Assembly: GCA_023053545.1 (NCBI GenBank)
Contig: JAKZAN010000004.1
Coordinates: 6,386,001-6,450,000 of the forward strand
Source: Lepidurus packardi
Lineage: Eukaryota; Arthropoda; Branchiopoda; Notostraca; Triopsidae
Direction: 5' to 3'
Length of the DNA: 64,000 nucleotides
The first letter of the stretch is position 1. Every line of letters starts with the position of its first letter. The notes under the pieces were generated by a model that had not been told where the DNA came from, did no database searches, and worked only from the letters and a program-made list of their open reading frames with translations. Position numbers and translations under genes: made by a program. This document shows positions 39,023-49,416 of the stretch, piece after piece.

Positions 39023-40888
39023 CGTGAGGTCGAAGGCTCTCAACTGGGAAATTATATGACTTTGGCCGGTTTAATAATCAACTGTTCTCTTCGAACAGTT
39101 TCAGTCTTTTCAGGTGTCAAAAGGAAAAAAGAAAAAAAAAGCAGAACAAGTACATACATCTTCTCTTCTCGCTTTTAGATGCCCAATGCCCAAAGTTTTA
39201 CAATAGCTTATTGTCCCCTTCTATGCCTTGTCTTGATTTCCGTTTTTCTTAGCAAGGACGCTACACAATGCGTTCGCTATACATCAGCAAAGTAGCCTGG
39301 GACTTGGTGCGTCAATCCTTGGGCTTACAAGTTACAACTCAATGAACCAGAGCGAAAAAGGGAAGCGAAAAGGCGTGATTCTTGTCATTCATTCTGAAAA
39401 ACCCCGCTAAAAATTTCAGCTTGAAGGGAAATTTCAACTCTATTCGAAATTTCAACTCCATAGAAGTCTTTATAGGCAAACCTTGAAACGTTCGCATTTA
39501 TTGTGCGCACGCCTTCGTTTACAACAGTCTGGCAGCAGGTCCAGAGAGTTCTTCGGGTTTGCGAGCAAGGGACTTGACAAGCGTAAGTATTACCATCCTA
39601 TGCACCGTGCAACCATGGAGAAACGGGGGAAAATACGACAAGAAATGCAGAGCAAAAAAAGGTGTAGACCTGGCCCAGACATCAGGCATCCCCCTGTTAC
39701 GTGTTATACAAGTCAGAGCTTGCTCACGTTGACCTTATGTCGTATCTGTGCATTAACCCTATGACGGCGACTTACCGATGTTTCTTTTTTCTCTCCCCTT
39801 TACGCAGCCACAAAGAAGAAAAGCCCTCCTCGGTCGCGTGAAATAATCTCTTTATCCCTTTCCCGTCTGTCGAAACTCACGAACATTCTTTTTTCCTATT
39901 TTTTCCCAATCTGCTGTATCTGTATACCCTTGCTTATTCTTAACTGTACTTAATCCTATCATCTTCAGTTTCTACCCGTCTTTATTTTTTTTTATCTGAA
40001 GTATTCCCTCATTTAAGGAGGTAAGAGAGATAAACTAGTATTCATTTTAATTTTAGAATACATGCGAATATGAGTTATTAATGGCCATAAAGGAGCTATA
40101 CGAACCATACAAATAAACAATTGAATAACTAATATAAATATAAAAAAAAATATTGTGACTATGCAAAAAATATGGTTAGCTGTTTCCTCAATGCATCTTC
40201 TGAATTACAACGTCACAATATTAATAAATGAATAAACAAAAATTATAAAAATAAATAATAATATAAACAAGCATATACATAATTGTCATATACGAAGAAC
40301 TAACATTGAACTAATGTAATTAATCGATTGATTAGTTGATAACTATTACTTAACTTATTATTAACTATTATTTTATTTAAATAACTATACATTTTGAAGA
40401 TGGGTGAATTATAGTGGCAGACTTTTTGCAATTGTAGAGGCCAAAGAGGAAATGGTTCTAAAACGCACGGAAAAGGAAGGACAAACTAAACAGGAACGGA
40501 ACACTTTAGGATTCTTCACGGTGTTATACCTTCGCGCAGACTTAGAATAACGTGTGCAGTGTGTATATGTGTTTGTGCCCCAGGTAGTACATAAAAGTCA
40601 ACAGACCTTAGCTGGAGCGGATGGACAGACATGCTCTCTTTTCTCTCTCTCTGCGCCCGCTGAACAAGAAAAACGCAGGCCTTACCCAAATAAAAATAGC
40701 TCCTCTTCTTGTCGCTTCACCTACACTAAATGTTATAAATTAAGACTAAAAAGGAAGTAGCCCCTCTTTCTGCGACTGTGACACGACTCGGACCTACATC
40801 ATGTGCTTTCATCTCCGTCCGTGATTGCCAAACACGGCACAGCGAAGCGACAAACTGAATCGAAAATTCTCGGAAGTGGAAGAGCGAT

Positions 40889-41509
40889 TTAGGGGTCTAA
40901 AAACAGGTTAATGGACGGAACACGCACGTCCGGAGGAGCTTTTCCCCTAAAAAAAAAAAATATAATAACTCTTGTTAGGAAAACTGAGAAATCCTGAATT
41001 AGATTTTCATGAGACAGGGGAAATCTTTCCATAGACAAAAAACACAAGATAGAGTATTTATTAAGTTGTGGATTACAGGCGCCGTGTCCATCATCTCGAC
41101 TGGGTGTCTTTGTTGTCACTGCTCTTGAGCCGCAAAGTCTGAATGGATCGAAATGCGTTTCAAATTGACTGCGCGCGATTGTTTGTGCTGCTCTTGGGGG
41201 GTTTTGACTTACACTTTTGGCAAGAAATGAGACCTCCGGTTTCCCTTTTATGTTCATGCGTATTTTCAAATAGAACACAGAGAAGAGGGAAAGGGCGGCT
41301 CGGATTACCTCTTCATTGAGAAGAACCAAGAACCATAAGCATTTAAGGCATATAGGGTTGGCTTGGTATTTTACACCTGGCCTGTGACCTAAAATTCGTT
41401 TGGTATTCCAAGGGCATCCCTGGAACACTTTATATTTTACTAATTTTTTGCTTTTAAATTCGAACATTATACAAGCAACCCATTCCTTATAAGAGCAGGT
41501 GCTTTTCAC
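40889..41509 (-). CDS. Hypothetical open frame of about 200 codons, unidentified
   Basis: This is the longest minus-strand frame outside identified genes. It opens with GTG rather than ATG; the first internal Met (MFEFKSK...) still gives about 190 codons. The protein has no recognised domain, has a basic and hydrophobic mix, and ends in a Phe run (FFFF) encoded by a T/A-rich stretch. The residue mix looks like translated non-coding DNA. It is kept because the length is somewhat unusual for chance at this base composition. Probably not a gene. Confidence 0.12.
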   Translation of the reverse strand: MKSTCSYKEWVACIMFEFKSKKLVKYKVFQGCPWNTKRILGHRPGVKYQANPICLKCLWFLVLLNEEVIRAALSLFSVFYLKIRMNIKGKPEVSFLAKSVSQNPPRAAQTIARSQFETHFDPFRLCGSRAVTTKTPSRDDGHGACNPQLNKYSILCFLSMERFPLSHENLIQDFSVFLTRVIIFFFFRGKAPPDVRVPSINLFLDP

Positions 41510-41598
41510 AGGGGCCTACTCTACTCCAATTTTGATGTCAGATCTAAAACACCTTCCCTTCTTGAGGCGAATTATAAGAAACCGGCAAAAAAGGGCTG

Positions 41599-41620
41599 CC
41601 CCCCCCCCCCAAAAAAAAAA
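41599..41620. repeat. Adjacent C12 and A10 homopolymers
   Basis: Twelve C followed directly by ten A. A similar C-run/A-run pair lies near 31880-31910. Confidence 0.9.
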
Positions 41621-42739
41621 TAATGCCAGGTTAAAATAGTAATGCTTCAAAGCCTAAACCGACATCTAGCGGGCATCGAATGTACAGAACAACTCGCGCT
41701 TCAATTTAAACTGGGCATTAAGCGAAAAAATTAAGTAATAAATTATTACGTAACTGAACTGCATAATATTAAATAATACACGATTCAGCATTCAGCCATT
41801 AAAGTGTGATGAATAAAACTATGCTTAATGCAAGTAATATTTAAAAATAAGCTCCAGTTCTTAGAAACAATAGAACGTCCCAGTCCTAAACTATACAACT
41901 GCAGACATACTTAGTCGTTTGTTTCCAAGAGCTCGGAAAAATATCGTTGCATTACAATGCATCTCGATACATGCGTGAAGCGAAACTTACAGTATTAACA
42001 GGGTTAAATTGGTCACTCTTAGGTTTCTTGATCTGCAACAAAGCTGATGTACATGTCCAATAAGTCTAATAATAATTTCCAAATAAACTAACCCACTTTG
42101 CACTCTTGACAAGCTATTTTGGAAAACAAAACACAACTCAAAGAGGAACTCGTCTGCTATAACACACAAAGGAAAAGGGCGCGAGCAACAATAAAGTAGA
42201 ACGCCACCGCAGTCATCAAAGTCACGTGCTCTTCGAGGAGGGGTATTTTGCGTTTGTTATTTATTTTCTGTCTTGGTTCGACAGACCAGTATTATTTTAT
42301 TTTTTATTTTCGGGCTACAGAACCCCTATGGCTAACCATTGTATTATAATGGGTATAGTGATTATAGCTGCTTAAGCCTCAACCAGCCAGGTACCATACT
42401 AATTTATTCTGGGAAAAGTTCTTATACAATTGATATACTGCTGTATAGTGCTGATTTCTAACTTTTATGTAAGCTTATTGGATATTGAGACGATGAGTCA
42501 GAAGGTCAAATTCCAATGAGTGCACCGTACACCAGGTAGACAAAGCTCCTGCTGATTTTTGAAGCTCAGGCTACGTGAGCAACGTGCACTTTATGTTTTC
42601 GACTAAATGTTTCACGGATTAAGAGGCTTATATTATATTGACAGGTAGTATAACTTGGTTTAGTCAGTTTACATAATACGATTTTAGAAAAACTAATCAG
42701 GAGCATCTGGCTTACAAGTGTTCATGTTGCAAGTTCAGT

Positions 42740-42897
42740 TATACCTTAGCTCGGTATAGGCGGTTAGCATGGGGAATTTCGGAACACTTTTTTGAGAAAA
42801 CCAGTGAAATTCACGAAGTCTTTCGTAAAACAATAAAACAACTAGTGCCATCTATGACTCTATATTATAAATAAGCTAAGGTATACGGGAGCCTTAA
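42740..42897 (+). mobile_element. Short copy of the TTAA MITE family
   Basis: It begins near ATACCTTAGCTCGGTATAGG and carries TTAGCATGGGGAATTTCGGAAC and AGTGCCATCTATGACTC. It ends AGCTAAGGTATACGGGAGCCTTAA, with TTAA at 42894-42897. About 350 bp of interior is missing compared with the 515-bp copy. The LINE target-site duplication starts inside its terminal TTAA. Confidence 0.72.
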
Positions 42898-42908
42898 CCC
42901 TGTAGGTA
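42896..42908. repeat. 5' target-site duplication of the LINE
   Basis: AACCCTGTAGGTA; the identical 13-mer follows the 3' end of the LINE at 48724-48736. Confidence 0.9.
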
Positions 42909-43117
42909 CAGTCGTGCGGTAGACGCCAAGTAGAACGGTTTGGAGTTTTTTCAACGCAGTGAAACCTCAAAGCGAAAGAGAAGCGTGTACAGTACATCTT
43001 TGGACTCGATAACAATAGCGTGTTCCCAGCACCACTTTTCCTCTTCTTCCTACACCTCCTTAGCATATACTATCTGTGCCTTTTTCTGTTTCTGCTCACT
43101 AACTGGGATTTAGCGGG

Positions 43118-44575
43118 ATGGAAGGGGGAGGGTTAGGGGAAGATATCGCGGACGAAATGGCAAGTTTCGACGAGGAAGTCGAGGAGTCAGTGTTCGAGGG
43201 ATTGGAGGGACTAACAAATAGAGACGAAGGTGTGAGTCAGGTGGATTCAGATATTCGGGGTAGGGACGGTTTTACAACAGTGGTGGGAAGAAGGGAAAAA
43301 GATAAGATCAAGAAAACCAAGTTGATGGAAGTGAAAAAGACAACGGAAGAGGTCAGGAGTGGCGATGAAAGCCGACAACCCCTGGAACCAGGTAGCAAAC
43401 GTAGGAGGGATCAAGCCCAACTACCCTCAATTACTGAAACGGATTCAGGGGATGAGGGGCATAAAGAAGAAATTCGACCCGTAGCTTTTAGTTTCCCTAA
43501 CAAGGAGAACAATTTCGCCAAAATCAGTCCGTTCAAGGTGAATAAAATGGTACAAGAGCTAAAGCTGAAGGAGAATAAAGTAAAGATAACACGTGCGGGA
43601 GAAATGCTTGTATTCCCAAACAACCGGTCAGAACTGGAAAAGTTACTGAGAGTCGAAAAGTTGGGTGGTCTGAACGTGGAACGTAGGGTAACTAAGCCAA
43701 AAGCCCTGATACACGGGATAGTAACAATATATGGAGCTACGAAAGAGGAAATCGAAGAGCAAAGGATTGAGGGGCTATACGGAGTCAGAACGCTATATAG
43801 GTACAGGAACCTGGAAGATGGGCAAAAGAAAAGAGAAGAGACGAACAGATTTCATCTAATATTTCATGGAGACAGGCTACCGGAATTTTTGGAAGTGGGA
43901 TATTTGAAGATCAGGATTTACTCCTTTGAACCAAGACCAATAAGATGCTATAAATGCCAAAGATTCGGGCACATTAGCTCCGTGTGTAATGGTAGAGATA
44001 GGTGTGGACATTGCGGCGAAAACCACGCGACGATGTCCTGTACATCAAAAAAAGAAGGGAAAGCGCCGAAGTGCGCAAACTGCAAAAAGGAACACCCAAC
44101 ATATGACAGCAAGTGCGAGTATTTTCAAAAGGCTAAAGAGGAACAAAATCGAAAAGGTAGGAAGGAGCAAACGCAAAAGGACGATAGAGGACCTCGGTCA
44201 GACATGGAAAAAACGGAAAGGAACACAAACTCAGGCCAGGATAACATCACTACCAACGAAACCCCCTTTGCCGGAGCAGAAGCATCAGGTGCGACAGGGA
44301 TGACAGGGAGAGCAAGGTACAGCGAAGTGGTTTCCCCGAAACAAGGTGAACGAGGGAGCAGAATAAAAGATAGGGAAGTAAATAAAAATGAAGAAGGGGG
44401 TAGCACAAGCGAATTGACGAATTGGATTGGCGCAACTATCAGGAAAGTCATAGCAGTAATCATAGCTGGAGGAAAATGGGAAGAGGTATGGGAAGAAGTC
44501 TGCAATTGCTTTAAGCTAATTATCAGTCAAGGTAATGTTATACACGACCTCTTAAAGTGGATAACGAGGAATTAA
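43118..44575 (+). CDS. LINE ORF1: gag-like RNA-binding protein with three zinc knuckles
   Basis: Protein of 485 aa. The N-terminal third is acidic and highly charged. The middle (about 135-270) resembles the RNA-binding part of gag-like ORF1 proteins. Three CCHC knuckles follow at about 273-330: CYKCQRFGHISSVC (CX2CX4HX4C), CGHCGENHATMSC (CX2CX3HX4C) and CANCKKEHPTYDSKC (CX2CX3HX6C). The C-terminus is Lys/Glu-rich. In LINEs of this group ORF1 coats the element RNA and accompanies it to the target DNA. The ATG follows the 209-bp leader directly. The stop lies inside the ORF2 frame. Confidence 0.92.
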   Translation: MEGGGLGEDIADEMASFDEEVEESVFEGLEGLTNRDEGVSQVDSDIRGRDGFTTVVGRREKDKIKKTKLMEVKKTTEEVRSGDESRQPLEPGSKRRRDQAQLPSITETDSGDEGHKEEIRPVAFSFPNKENNFAKISPFKVNKMVQELKLKENKVKITRAGEMLVFPNNRSELEKLLRVEKLGGLNVERRVTKPKALIHGIVTIYGATKEEIEEQRIEGLYGVRTLYRYRNLEDGQKKREETNRFHLIFHGDRLPEFLEVGYLKIRIYSFEPRPIRCYKCQRFGHISSVCNGRDRCGHCGENHATMSCTSKKEGKAPKCANCKKEHPTYDSKCEYFQKAKEEQNRKGRKEQTQKDDRGPRSDMEKTERNTNSGQDNITTNETPFAGAEASGATGMTGRARYSEVVSPKQGERGSRIKDREVNKNEEGGSTSELTNWIGATIRKVIAVIIAGGKWEEVWEEVCNCFKLIISQGNVIHDLLKWITRN

Positions 44576-47500
44576 CAGTAATCTTTTGGAACGCCAGAAG
44601 CCTAAGGGCAAACGCAGATGCATTAATAGCATATGTAAGCGAGTTAAGTAGGAAAGTAGATGTAATCTTTATCTGCGAAACATGGTTGAAAAGAAACGAG
44701 AAAGTGAGCATCAGGGGATATAAAGAACACAGAATTGATAGAGAAGGTGAAAACAGGGGTGGGGGCGTACTTTTTTGGGTAAAAGAGAACATAAGATGGA
44801 AAAAAATTGTTCTTAGACCGTTCAGAAACGGTGCCATGGAAATAATAGCGATAAAAATTATCGGAAGGGAAAAGAACGTATTCATAACAGGAGCATATTT
44901 GCAAGAAAAAGATAACCAACATAGAATTACAACTCAAGAATTTCAGCATTACATGGGACAAATTGGGAAAGGGGAAAGTGGGATCTTAATAGGGGATTTT
45001 AATTCGCATCATAGCCTGTGGGGAAGCAGGATAACAGACAGAAGAGGTAGAACACTGTTCAACTTCCTGGAAGATTGGGAAGACCTACAACTCACAACTG
45101 AAAAAGGTGCCGAAACATATATAGGCGGAAATGGGCAAAATTCAACGCTAGACCTGTGTTTTGTAACCACTGATTTAATAACGAAAACAACAGTAAGAAA
45201 TGGGGCAGTCCTGCTGAGCGACCACATCCCTCAGGTAGTCAAAATAGAATCAAATTCAACAGTAATCGCCAATAGCTCGGCATATAAATGGGATTTTGTT
45301 AATGCAAAGTGGCAAATGTGGACTGAAGAGTTAAGAAATACGGACATAAAGAAGATAACTGAAAATGGTAGTTTAGAAGAAAAATACACCAAATTTATTG
45401 ACATAATCATACAAACTAGCAAACATCACATAAGGTTAAAGGGAGGGAGTTCAAGACGAGATCAAGGCGAACATAGACGGATTAGGAAAAATAACAGAAG
45501 GCCGTGGTGGAACGAAGACTGTAGTAAAGAATTGGGAATAGTGAGACAAAAGTACAGGAATTTTAAAAACCACCCCACGGACGAGAACAGGGAGCAATAC
45601 AAAAAAGCACAAGCACTGTGCAAACGGACAGTGAGAACCGAAAAAAGGAGATCCTGGAGGGAAAAGGTAGAAAAAATGGGCAACTCAAATTTGAAGGAAC
45701 TCTGGAGATTAATTGGCTGTATGGAAGGCAAGAGGGGTAAGGGATCGACACACAACATGAAGACGGCGAGGAACCAGTATCCGTCAGAAGAGGAAATAGC
45801 AGAAGAAATGGCGCAACATTTTGCGAGCGTCCAGGTAAACGAAAATTTGACTGGTGAGAAAGAGCGAGAAAATCAGAACCTAGAAGACCAAATTAACAAC
45901 TATGTGACGGAAAATAGCAGATGGCCTGAATTAGAAAAACCTTTCTCAAACTGGGAATTTTCGGACGTAATGTCCAAGCTACCTCACACAAGTCAGGGCA
46001 GAGACCTAGTACATTACACGCTTTTGAGCAAATTACCTCAGAATTTCAAAGGCAGACTGCTAGAAATATACAATGAAATATTAAAAGAAGGCCACGTGCC
46101 GCGGGAGTGGACCAACGCGCTCGTCATACCAATTCTAAAAGCAGGAAAAGATCCAGAAAGTATGGAATCATACAGGCCAATATCACTTATTTCATGTGTG
46201 GCCAAAATTTTTGAAAGGCTTTTAGTGAGAAGACTAAATTGGATAAGCGAAAGGTACAAACTTTTCTCAAGCATGCAAACCGGCTTTAGACCAGGCAGAA
46301 GTACCATAGATAACCTAGTCAGGTTGAAGGAAGACTGCAAAGACTCACTGCAATCAGGAGACTCGACAGCGGTGTTAATGCTGGATCTTAAACAAGCGTA
46401 CGATTCAGTCTGGATTAATGTTCTACTGGCCAAGTTGGGAGGAATCGGAGTTAGGGGAAGAATCCTTCTTACAGTCAAAAATATGCTCAAAAATAGAACC
46501 CTAGAAGTGAGAATAGGAGCAACAACATCATCAAAGATCCTCCTGAGTAAAGGAATGCCACAAGGGTCCGTCCTTAGTCCATGGCTCTTAAATGTAATGT
46601 TAAGTGACTTTCCCATGGATTTGACAAGAGTGAATTACTCCATTTACGTTGATGATATTGCAACGTGGACGAGAGATAAAAAGCTAGAGGAGGCATTAAG
46701 ACGGACGGCAGTAGTGGCACGAGAGGCAGAAGCGTGGGCTAATAGAAACGGGTTCGAAATTTCAACAGAGAAATCTAAATGTCTTATCATCACCCGGAAG
46801 AGGAAGATCAAAGAAAGGGTTAAAATAAAAATAAAAGGCCGTGAAATAGAAATAACCAAGACAGGAAAATTTCTAGGAGTAACGTTAGACAAAGGCTTAA
46901 TCTTTAGACAACACGTAGACAATTTAAGAGAAACAGGGCTCAGAGCGATCGGAGTGCTTCAAAAATTGGCGGGAACGAGCTGGGGGGCAAACAAAAAGAC
47001 CCTAATTACCCTGTACAAAGGACTGATACGAGCCAAGCTGGAATACGCTGCAATAATCTTTAAAGATGCAAACAAAGCCCTATTGAAGAAGTTAGAAACG
47101 GTTCAGAACAGAGCCCTGAGAATCATCTCTGGGGCCACAAAGACCACACCCATACCGGTACTCACGTGTATCACAGGTATCCCCCCGCTGAGGGAAAGAT
47201 GGGAAGAACTGGCAGTAGGCTACAGATTTAGGATGATGGAGAGTTTCCACGAAGACGAAGTAGTATTCAGAGTACTAGACCATACAGGAAGCAGAATACA
47301 AAATCAGATCACAGCCTTGCAGGACGCATATGGAATCCCGGAAGTAGAAAAAGGAAACCTTTTTGACAATCTAATACCACCGTGGGATTTTGAGCCAGGA
47401 AAGATTGTGGAAGAAATACCAAAATTAAAAACAAAATTAGGGTCACAAACGGGCAGACAGAGCATAATAAACGAGTATCTAGAAAATAAGTACAAAGACT

Positions 47501-48370
47501 GCAAAAAGATCTTTACAGATGGCTCAAGAGATGAAGAAGGTAAGGTAGGAGTAGGCATCTTTATAGAATTCAAAGATCAGTTGATAGCCTTCGCCCTGCC
47601 AAAGTACTCGTCTGTAATGGCAGCAGAGCTTGTTGGCATTAAAGAGGCAATAAAAACAATCGAAAATGTAGAGATGGCTACCTACGTAATACTCACAGAC
47701 TCACGAGCGGCGGTCACAGCTATCAAAAAGTACGGTAACAAAAAATACTTCCGGCTAGTCCAAGAAATACAAGACTCACTTTTAAAACATAAAAAGCAAG
47801 GGAGAACTATAGTTATACAATGGATACCAGGACACGAAGGGATAGCCGGAAACGAAAAAGCTGACTTAGCAGCCAAACTCGGGAGGGACACGGACTGCCA
47901 AAACGAACGGGGTTTAACAAGTTCAGAGTTAGTTACGGTATATAGAGAAAAAAACGAGCAAAGGATTTGTAGATACCTAAAAGAAGAATCCCAACAAACA
48001 ATAGTGCAACACGCTCGAAGATTAAAACCCCTTCCATGGCTGGACCATCCCAACAGAAGAGTCTCAGTAGCTTTACTAAGATTAAGATGCAACCATGCCA
48101 AAGTGGGAGCATGGTTGTATAGATTCCAACTAAAAGATACGGACAATTGCGAAGGGTGCGGAATGCGAAACGACACGGTCGAACATAAATTGTTACACTG
48201 CTTAGAATACGAAAATGAAAGAAATATCTGGAAAAATAAGGTGGAAAAATTGAAAGTGGACTTTAGACTAGAAAACTTACTGGGCTTTGGAAACATAGAC
48301 CAGGAGAGACAGTATAAAATGAGAAACCTACTAGTGGAGTATATAAAGCTTACAAAAATCATCAACATAG

Positions 48371-48375
<5 letters not shown>
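44557..48375 (+). CDS. LINE ORF2: endonuclease, reverse transcriptase, RNase H
   Basis: The open frame covers 1272 codons. The AP-like endonuclease (about 1-230) shows FWNARSL, ICETW, GDFNSHHSLWG and LSDH. Reverse transcriptase (about 510-780) shows GFRPGRST, LDLKQAYDSV, GMPQGSVLSPWL and the catalytic YVDD near 696-699. RNase H (about 983-1110) shows FTDGS, AELVGIKEA, LTDSRAA and WIPGHEGIAGNEKAD. A terminal CX2CX8HX4C knuckle (CEGCGMRNDTVEHKLLHC) follows. The given first codon is GTG. There is no ATG before the endonuclease motifs, and the frame opens just 21 bp upstream, after a TAA at 44533. ORF2 sits in the -1 frame relative to ORF1, so translation must use re-initiation at a non-ATG codon or a -1 frameshift near CTCTTAAAG. 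Confidence 0.93.
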
Positions 48376-48407
<32 letters not shown>

Positions 48408-48441
48408 AAAATAAAAAAAAAAAAAAAGGGGGGGGGGGGGG
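48376..48441. repeat. Internal A-rich tract and G14 run after LINE ORF2
   Basis: The ORF2 stop TAA runs straight into a long A tract broken by two T, then 14 G. About 280 bp of further element sequence follows before the true 3' end, so this is not the poly(A) tail of the insertion. Confidence 0.85.
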
Positions 48442-48723
48442 AAAGGCTGACACATATGGCTAGTCATGGTGTATTATTGGCAATTTGGATACAAGAGCAC
48501 CAACAAAAATGGGGAATAGTAGTGGTGTCGGGACTAGTAGATCTCTAAGCACGTCCATTCCAAACAACCATTGTAAAGTCCAAAGATAACCCAAAGAACC
48601 CAGGGATGAATAAACCTAAGAATCAGAGAAGGAACCGAAGAAAACTCCAGTTTGAAAGCGGCAGTCGACAATGCACCCGATAGATGGCGCGGATCGACTA
48701 TAAACGACAAGAAGAAGAAGAAG

Positions 48724-48736
48724 AACCCTGTAGGTA
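48724..48736. repeat. 3' target-site duplication of the LINE
   Basis: AACCCTGTAGGTA, directly after the terminal AAG repeats and identical to 42896-42908. Confidence 0.9.
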
Positions 48737-49416
48737 GAAAATTACTGTGTAGGACTGAAGGTTGCTGTAGAAAAAGTAGAAACGACAAAAAAAATGGACA
48801 AAATAACAAAGGTTAAACGTTTTCCTGTAGTTCTATCTTGGTGGATGTGGTAGCGATAAGTTCTACACAAAAGTTTTAAAAATCCAACGAGGAAGTTGAT
48901 TCACCACTTACAAATATATACTTTTATTGTTCAATCGGATATTTTTATGACACATAATTCTTTTGACTTAGCACTTGAAAGAACTTCTGATGTAAGGTAG
49001 AACTTCCAGATGTTTATAAGAAACGTAGCTTTTACAAACAAGGTTTTTTTCCCTCGGGTGTATAATAAGTTCTCAAGTCTCAGTTTCATAACAGTGAGTC
49101 GAGTTGAAAAGTGAGTCGAAATTTCAGACGAGTCGGCAACGAACCGAGGTGCTTTTTTGTTATGCAGGGAGAGCAGTTGCTGAATTGATACAAAGAATGA
49201 CATCAATGCTAGCATTATTTAATGAAATCTTAATTGCTGTACCCTGAAAGTGAAACACACCATCGATAAGTAAGTACTGTCATGAAGGCGCTACAAATTA
49301 CGCCTGAATAACGATGCATGCGAGTGTTAAAGGAGATAGTCCTTCAGCTTGATCTTTACCGTGAAAAGAAGAGTGCTTATAGCAAAAGTGAATGTACATT
49401 TCTATTAAGAATCTTA
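48737..49416. other. Intergenic region between LINE and FnIII fragment
   Basis: No recognised feature. A 94-codon minus-strand frame (48931-49215) has no fibronectin-type motif and does not join the fragment to its right. Confidence 0.4.

Larger units (their letters stand above)
37330..42739. other. Gene-poor region left of the LINE
   Basis: No gene can be supported. G runs lie at 39008-39022 and a C12/A10 pair at 41599-41620. An AT-rich block occupies about 40040-40400. One unusually long frame (40889-41509, minus) is listed separately. Confidence 0.4.
42909..48723 (+). mobile_element. Full-length non-LTR retrotransposon (LINE) of the I/Jockey group, 5815 bp
   Basis: The element is bounded by perfect 13-bp duplications. 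The 5' untranslated region is 209 bp and starts CAGTCGTGCGG, an initiator-like start usual for arthropod LINEs with internal promoters. Two long uninterrupted ORFs overlap by 19 bp, ORF1 at 43118-44575 and ORF2 at 44557-48375. A 3' region of 348 bp begins with an A-rich tract and a G14 run and ends in (AAG)n. RNase H in ORF2 together with a simple-repeat 3' end favours the I clade over classical Jockey, but no phylogeny was done. Both intact ORFs and the perfect duplication indicate a young, possibly active copy. Confidence 0.93.

Noticed and set aside
40889..41509. Possible 206-aa gene
   Set aside because: Opens with GTG, ends in a Phe run from simple sequence, and has no domain; kept only as a very low-confidence entry.
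48376..48427. Poly(A) tail marking the LINE 3' end
   Set aside because: The 13-bp target-site duplication is found 280 bp farther on, after AAG repeats, so the A tract is internal.
47682..48467. 261-codon minus-strand frame across the LINE 3' part
   Set aside because: Antisense shadow of ORF2 and the poly(A) tract (a long Phe run); no independent support.
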